This document shows, one piece after another, positions 58,013 to 64,000 of a stretch of 64,000 bases of DNA (position 1 is the first letter of the stretch; each line of letters begins with the position of its first letter). Under the pieces are notes generated by a model, which worked only from the letters and a program-made list of their open reading frames with translations, had not been told where the DNA came from and searched no databases. A program made the position numbers and the translations under genes. This stretch comes from Marsupella aquatica (taxonomy: Eukaryota > Marchantiophyta), in contig OZ316898.1 of NCBI GenBank assembly GCA_973895155.1, forward strand, positions 15,438,001 to 15,502,000. The letters run 5' to 3'.

Positions 58013-61000
58013 CTAAGCATCCTTGTGCAAAATTTGAAGCCTTGCACAATGCTCCGTGAAGTTAGTCAAAGGAATGACTTTGGTTAACATATCAGCAGGA
58101 TTGAGTTTTCCATCAATCTTGATTAACTCAATCTCTTTCTCAACAATAGCTTGCCTGAGAAAATGATACCTGATATCAATGTGCTTTACCCTGCCATGCG
58201 TCACTTGGTTTGCCGCAATATGTATAGCACTATTGCTATCACAATGAAGATCCACTTGTTTTTGTGGAATCCCCAAATCATGAGCCAACTTCCCCAACCA
58301 AATAGCCTCCTTTGCTGCCTCTGCTGCTGCTATATACTCAGCTTCAGTAGATGACTGAGATATACACTTCTGCTTCATGGATCTCCAACTTACACATCCT
58401 CCTGCCAACGTGAAAGAATACCCTATAGTAGACTTTCGTTGATCCAAATCACCACCGTAGTCTGAATCCACATATCCAACAAGAGACATCGCATTGTTTG
58501 AATGTGCATCAAATAACAAACCAACCTTAGATGTGCCGTGTAAGTACCTTAGAATCCATTTGACTGCTTCCCAATGTACCTTCCCTGGGTTAACCATGTA
58601 CCTACTCACCACACCCACAGCATGCGCTATGTCTGATCGAGTACTAACCATAAGGTACATCAAACTGCCCACTGCACTGTCGTAAGGAACCTTAGATATC
58701 AACCCCTTTTCAATTGTATCTGTGGGACAAGATGCGGCTAAAAGCTTGAAATGTGCTGCCAGAGGAGTAGTTACATCCTTAGCACTTGCCATGTTGAACT
58801 TAGCAAGTACCTTCTTTGTATACTTACTCTACGTCAGCCACAATTTCCCCTTCTTCCTGTCTCTATGAATCTCCATCCCAAGTATGCGTCTGGCTGATCC
58901 TAAGTCCTTCATACTAAACTCTGAGCTCAACTGAGTTTTGAGTTTAATAATCTCTGCCATATCCTTGGCAACAATGAGCATATCATCCACATAAAGAACC
59001 AGAACAATGAAACCAAACACTGCATTGCTTACCTTCTTCATGTAGACACAACAGTCATATTCACTCTGAACAAAGCCCAGTGACAACATAAAGGTATAAA
59101 ACCTCTTGTTCCACTGCCTTGGACTTTGTTTCAGACCGTAAAGCGACTTCAACAGCTTACACACCAAGTGCTCCCTACCCTTAGCCACAAATCCTTGTGG
59201 CTGCCTCATGAATATCAATTCATCTAGTAGTCCATACAAAAAAGCTGTGACTACATCCATCTGCTGCATGCACAGATCAAACAGAACAACCAATGCCATA
59301 ATCAAGCGCAAAGTAGCCATCGCTACTACTGGTGAGAAGACCTCATTATAGTCCACACCCTTCCTTTGGGTGAATCCCTTGGCCACAAGCCTGGCCTTGT
59401 AGATCTTCTCTGCATGTTCAGAAGTGCCATCCTTCTTCTTGAACACCCACTTGCTATCAATGACCTATTTACCTTCAGGAAGCTCAACCAGCTCCCAAGT
59501 CTTGTTCTTATGCAGTGACTGCATCTCTGTTTGCATGATAGCACTCCATTGTGCTTTATCCATAGAAGATATGGCTTCACCATATGTAGATGGATCACCA
59601 TCTTCTGTAAACATAACGGCTCCAGAATCATCAATATCATCATCACTCTCCAACTGGTCTGAGAGAAACCATGTACCATACCTTTTTGGAGCTTGAACTG
59701 GCCGTGAAGATGACCGCCTAGATGATTCACGCACACCAGGAGAAACTAATTCTCCACTAACTATAGCTGCTGGTACTGGTGCCAATGGTACCGTCGGTGC
59801 TGGTGTTGGTCCATGAGCATACTCATGCTCAATCTCTGCCTCAATCGTGTCAACATCAGGACTATGTGGTATTTCTTCCCCCTCCTTCAATGATGGACCT
59901 TCATTGAAGGTAACATCCCTGCTGACTACCAACTTCTGTGCCTCTGGGTCCCAAAGACGATACCCTTTTACTCCCTTCTGGTAGCCAAGAAACACACATT
60001 TCACAAACTTTGGGTCAAGCTTATTCCGTGAAACTGGAGGCAACAACGCATATGCCTCACATCCAAACACACGCAACCTCGTGTAATCTGCAAATCTCTT
60101 GTGCCACATCTCAAACGAAGTCTTAAGACCAATACTGCTAACTAGAGACAATGTTAGCAGGTAAGTTGCTGTGTTGACAACTTCAGCCCAAAAGATCTTC
60201 GATAGACCTGCTTGGCTTAACATACTTCTGTACCTCTCCAATAGTGTCCTGTTCAGCCTCTCAGAAACACCATTCTGCTGAGGAGTATATGTATTGGTCA
60301 AATATCGGGTATGCCTTCACGCTCTAAATAGAGATGAAACTCATTAGAGATATACTCACCTCCATTGTCTTAATGAAAAAATTTCACCTTCTTCCCTGTT
60401 TGTGTCTCAACCTGCATCTTCCACTTCTTGAAGATTGAGAACACCTCAGACTTCTCACGCATAAAGTACACCCAAATCATCCTTGAATAATCATCAATAA
60501 AAGATACGTAATACTTCATTCCTGATATTGAGAGCTCAGGTGATTCCCACACATCAGAATGAATATAATCCAAAATATCTTTAGAGGTACGACTGGCTGC
60601 TGAGAAACTTACACGATGCTGCTTACCAAGGACACAGTGCTGAAAAAATCCCAACTTGTACGATTTTGCATCTGGCAAGAGATTCTGTTTGCACAACACA
60701 TTCAGCCATTTCTCACTCATGTGACCTAATCGTGCATGCCACAATCGTGTCTGATCCACCTCTGATGAAATTGCATTGGCACTACCAAGAATTGTGGTGC
60801 CTACCAGGATATATAGATTACCCTGCTTCCTACCTTCCATCACCGCTGGAGGACCATGTGTGACCCTCAAAACTCCATTGGTTGTACTCCATTGACAACC
60901 AGATGTGTCCAATGCTCCCAAAGAGATCAAATTCCGCTTCAAATCTGGAATGTGACGAACGTTCGTCAACGTATGCACAATTCCATCAAACATTTGAATG

Positions 61001-61995
61001 CGCATTGTACCTATGCCAATGACTTGACAAGGTTGATCATTCCCCATCAAGACGTTCCCTGATTTTGGCTCATAGGTGCAAAAGACCTCTTTGTCATGAC
61101 ACATATGAAAGGAACATGCAGAATCTAAAATCCACTCCGGTCCCCCACCCTGGGAATTGGTACATAAGGCAAAACCAGCATCATCATCAGTAATAACAAA
61201 ACTCGTCTGACTTTGAATGCTACCACCACTCCTGCAATTCCTTTTAATGTGGCCCTTTTGACCATATTTCTAGCACTCAACACCCTTCGAGTCACGTGAC
61301 TTCGATCTAGCCTTGGTTTTACCAGAGGAGCCTGTAAAACGCTCTCGTGACCTGCCCCTGGTAACTGCTAGTGCTGATCCAGATGAAGAAGAAGAACCGC
61401 TGTGTATCTTCTTTCGCATTTCATCTGACAGCAGAGTGTTCACTGTCTCATCATAGGTCAACGTTGTCTTGCCATATAAGATTGTCTGGACCAGGTTCTC
61501 ATATGAGCGTGGCAAGGAAGTAAGCAAATGAAGGGCCTTTTTCTCATCCTCCACCTTCTCATTGAGACTCGCCAACTCTACAACGATTAAATTAAAACCA
61601 TCAATATATTCGTGCATAGTTTTACCTTCAGCCATCTTGAAGTTCGTCAACTTCAAGCTCGTGTATAGTCGATTTGTCAACGACTTCTTCTCATACATCA
61701 GCTTCAGTCGATCCCACAGCTTTGTAATTGTGTCCTCCGTCATAACCTGAAGTAAAACTTCAGGTGCCAAGTGGAGCCTAATCAAACTAAGAGCACGATT
61801 GCCAATGTCTTCCCACTCCTCATTGGTCATGGAGGATGGCTTGGTGCTGAATGCTGAACCCAAGCCCTGGGAAACAAGAACGTCCTTCATTTGTACTTTC
61901 CATAACGTGAAGTTATTGCGCTCGGTGAATTTCTCCACTTCATACTTTGCACTGGTCACCTTCCGGGATGCCAAGACAATATCCCCTACGAACAT
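58013..61995 (-). pseudogene. Copia element 2 gag-pol polyprotein (decayed)
   Basis: Blocks run in copia order on the minus strand. Gag (61995-61270) has KFTERNNFTLWKVQMKDVL. A mutated zinc knuckle at about 61275-61235 has its second residue changed to TAG and its second Cys to Tyr. The protease has WILDSACSFHM (61110), the pre-integrase domain RLWHARLGHMSEKW, and the integrase VHSDVWES, FIDDYSRMIWVYFM and DNGGEY. Then come QQNGVSERLNRTLLE, the LRVFGCEAY block, RT with LLKSLYGLKQSPRQWNKRF and YVDDMLIVAKD (about 58980), and RNase H with GYVDSDYGGD and EAEYIAAAEAAKEAIWL. Stops occur at about 61270, 60370, 59465 and 58829, and there is a one-base frameshift near 60310. Except for that shift the frame is shared across the whole region, so the copy is younger and better kept than copia 1. 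Confidence 0.92.
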
Positions 61996-63159
61996 GCAAT
62001 GTATTCAATGTAAGCTACCAAGGTGCTTGTAAGGCTGCCAAACCGTATCGGACCCTCCAAGCAGCCTCACCCAAAAAATCACCAAAAAATGAAAGTGATC
62101 TAAATCAATAACTGACTTCACCGTCCTATAGCCTGGAAGATAACCTTTCCAGAACGCCAAACAGCTCCACAAATGGACACTCGAGCCGAGAGTTATTAAC
62201 CGCTGATCGCAAGGGGGTCAAAATGTCATTTCGGACCCCCTCAAGGAATCTTTTTAATAAAAAATTCCATGCACCTCAGTTTCCTAAACCTATTTTTCAG
62301 GCCCCTCCCTAACTCCCCCGGGAACACACCTGCAAAAAATCTCAGAAAACTGAACCCGTTTGCCTTGCCAAATCGCTTATTTACCACTGAATTTTAATGT
62401 TATGGAAATTGAGAATATAGGGAATAAAAGTATAGGGGGCGTTTGGCCCTGCGCAGGGGGCGAAATGCCCTGTGGCACTTGCCACAAACAGGACAACACC
62501 TATTTGCGTCGGGCCTCACCTCCCCAAGTGCCCTGCCGCTCCCCCTTCTGCCCTATCACCCTTCCCGTACCCGACCGAACGCCCTTCCCGCGCACTGCCA
62601 CGCGGCCAAAGTCAAACCCGCTTTGACTGCCCATATCTCGGCCGTCTGATGTCCGATTTATCTATAATTTATATGGTTGGAATGAGCGCGACGAGATCTT
62701 TCCAAAAAGCCTATGGGCGACCCAAGATCATGACTTTCGAAAATTGACCTAAATTCATACCATCGTACGACCATCACTTTGAGTTCACGGCTATGGCTGC
62801 TTGAGCTTAACAGCCAACTTCAAAATCAAGTTAGTGGCCGCACACACCACAAAAATGTTTCCCGTTCGTTGTAAACTGATCCTCTTCCCGTTTGTAACTC
62901 CCCGGATCAAATCAAACAACAAAAATGAACAAGCAAAACCCGGATTGCGCTCACATTCAAGAAAACCGTCGAAAACCCGTCGAACACGAAGGAAATTCTT
63001 CCCACCTTCAAATTGGGCGCAATCTTCCGCCTCAACAACACAGGGATAGACCAAAGTCTGTGTTACTCCGCCTCGAAGATGATTCACACTCATATCCCGC
63101 ACCGAATGCCACAAATCGGTCACGATGAGCCCCAAGCGCCTCTCAATCTCGGTCCCCAA
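61996..63159 (-). other. Leader region of copia element 2
   Basis: About 1.16 kb lies between the primer site and gag. A minus-strand open frame (63159-62791) beginning at the primer site has gag-like or leader character but no motif I recognise. The rest (62280-62650) is GC-rich in part and carries no gene. Confidence 0.5.
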
Positions 63160-63171
63160 GCTCTGATACCA
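63160..63171 (-). other. Primer-binding site, initiator-Met tRNA type
   Basis: The complement reads TGGTATCAGAGC, the standard Ty1/copia primer site complementary to the 3' end of initiator-Met tRNA. It sits two bases from the CA end of the adjacent LTR-like sequence. Confidence 0.9.
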
Positions 63172-63173
63172 AT

Positions 63174-64000
63174 TGTTGGTATCGCACCCCTACCCTGGGC
63201 CTTAAATCCGGGTTAGTGTCGTGGTGCGACCTCGACCACCAGTAGGGGTGAGGGTTCGGGCAAGGAGGTGTGTAGTGACCTTCAATAGCCCTAAGTCGGG
63301 CTAAGCCGCTATACTTACTGGTATAACACTCGCATAATTCGTACTTGTCATAGGTATATTTGTTTTCCACCGCTGGAATTTTCCCTCAGTTAGTGACGCG
63401 GACTAACTCCCGACTTGGGGCTTTTCAAGCCATCGACGTGACAGGACCTTGTGACATGCAATGAGTGGCAATCCCTACCATTAGTCCGCACCCGGTACGT
63501 CCCTTAAAATGGCGCCTTTGCCCGGACAAAGCATACACACAACACCAGTTACTCTCAGAAACATTAAGGGGAAAAGACTACATTTACTCAGCGAAGCATC
63601 AGTTTACATGGTTGACTCGACTTCAAAGGGGGTCAACAGGCCCAACGGCAGTCGATGCCCAGTCTCTACGAGGCCCTGCCTCGCACTTGCCCAACAAGCT
63701 CAACTCTGGCTCTCACTCCTTGGTACGCTCTGACCCTACTCAGGCCGGGACTCCCCGTGCCTCGCCTTTCTTCTGCTGAGATAACTAAGCCTTCTCCCCC
63801 TTCCCATCGCGGAAGGGGAAGCCTAAATACTACCATAGCGGAAGAGAACCGGAGGATACTACCTTCCGGGGTACTACCTACTGACTAACTAACTGCTGAC
63901 TACCGGTCGCGCTGCACTGACCGGTTGACCGTCGACTACGAGTGTGCCAACCGGAATGGCAGCGGCCAAGCCTACTGACAAACTCTAGTCCGTTGATGGA
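63174..64000 (-). mobile_element. Putative 5' LTR next to the copia 2 primer site, running off the window
   Basis: The plus strand begins TGTTGGTATCGCACCCC at the expected LTR edge, so on the minus strand it ends ...ACCAACA followed by AT and the primer site. It is at least 827 bp if it extends to the window edge, with no gene recognised inside. By eye it does not resemble the 361-bp 3' LTR at 57311-57671. Confidence 0.5.

Overview
This is a stretch of a nuclear land-plant genome. The evidence is spliced genes with GT-AG introns of roughly 70 to 750 bp, a plant-type gene set (ARMC8/GID5-like, TIP41-like), Ty1/copia elements with an initiator-Met tRNA primer site, and a CACTA (En/Spm) transposon with TNP2- and TNPA-type genes. 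I cannot name the species. Short introns beside heavily nested transposons, and a LINE-like reverse transcriptase with an RQGDP motif, would fit a non-seed plant, but that is a weak inference.

Layout. 1-2.8 kb: no recognised gene. 2.8-5.0 kb (minus): a four-exon gene for a conserved-looking protein of unknown function. 5.0-13.5 kb: repeat-rich DNA with a decayed LINE (minus), a degenerate tandem array built on ACATCTTTT, a tRNA-derived SINE inserted in that array with a target duplication, and a 39-bp GC-rich minisatellite. 15.7-20.0 kb (plus): an intact eight-exon ARMC8-like gene (subunit of the GID/CTLH ubiquitin ligase) with a (TCTCC)n microsatellite in intron 2. 23.6-26.0 kb (plus): an intact seven-exon TIP41-like gene (PP2A regulator). 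26.7-30.7 kb (minus): a decayed LINE-like reverse transcriptase split by a solo LTR; a second solo LTR follows at 31.3 kb.

31.7-57.3 kb: copia element 1 (plus, decayed). It is split by a 19,591-bp CACTA transposon (35045-54635) that has CACTA/TAGTG termini and a 3-bp CAG target duplication. The transposon carries, all on the minus strand, a ten-exon TNPA-like gene that is open throughout, a three-exon TNP2 transposase with a single frameshift, and a PHD-finger protein whose N-terminus resembles the histone H3 tail (MARTKxxARK). One long flank is made of five ~700-bp tandem repeats carrying a TATA-like motif, and in three units a telobox. 57.3-64 kb: copia element 2 (minus, decayed), lying against the truncated 3' LTR of copia 1. 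Its two ends do not match each other.

The two best-supported host genes (ARMC8-like and TIP41-like) sit together in the least repetitive part, 15-26 kb. Almost everything from 26.7 kb to the end is nested mobile DNA. The inferred order of events is LINE-like element, then solo-LTR family and copia 1, then CACTA inside copia 1 and copia 2 at its 3' LTR. The most unusual unit is the giant CACTA element with its chromatin-reader-like cargo.
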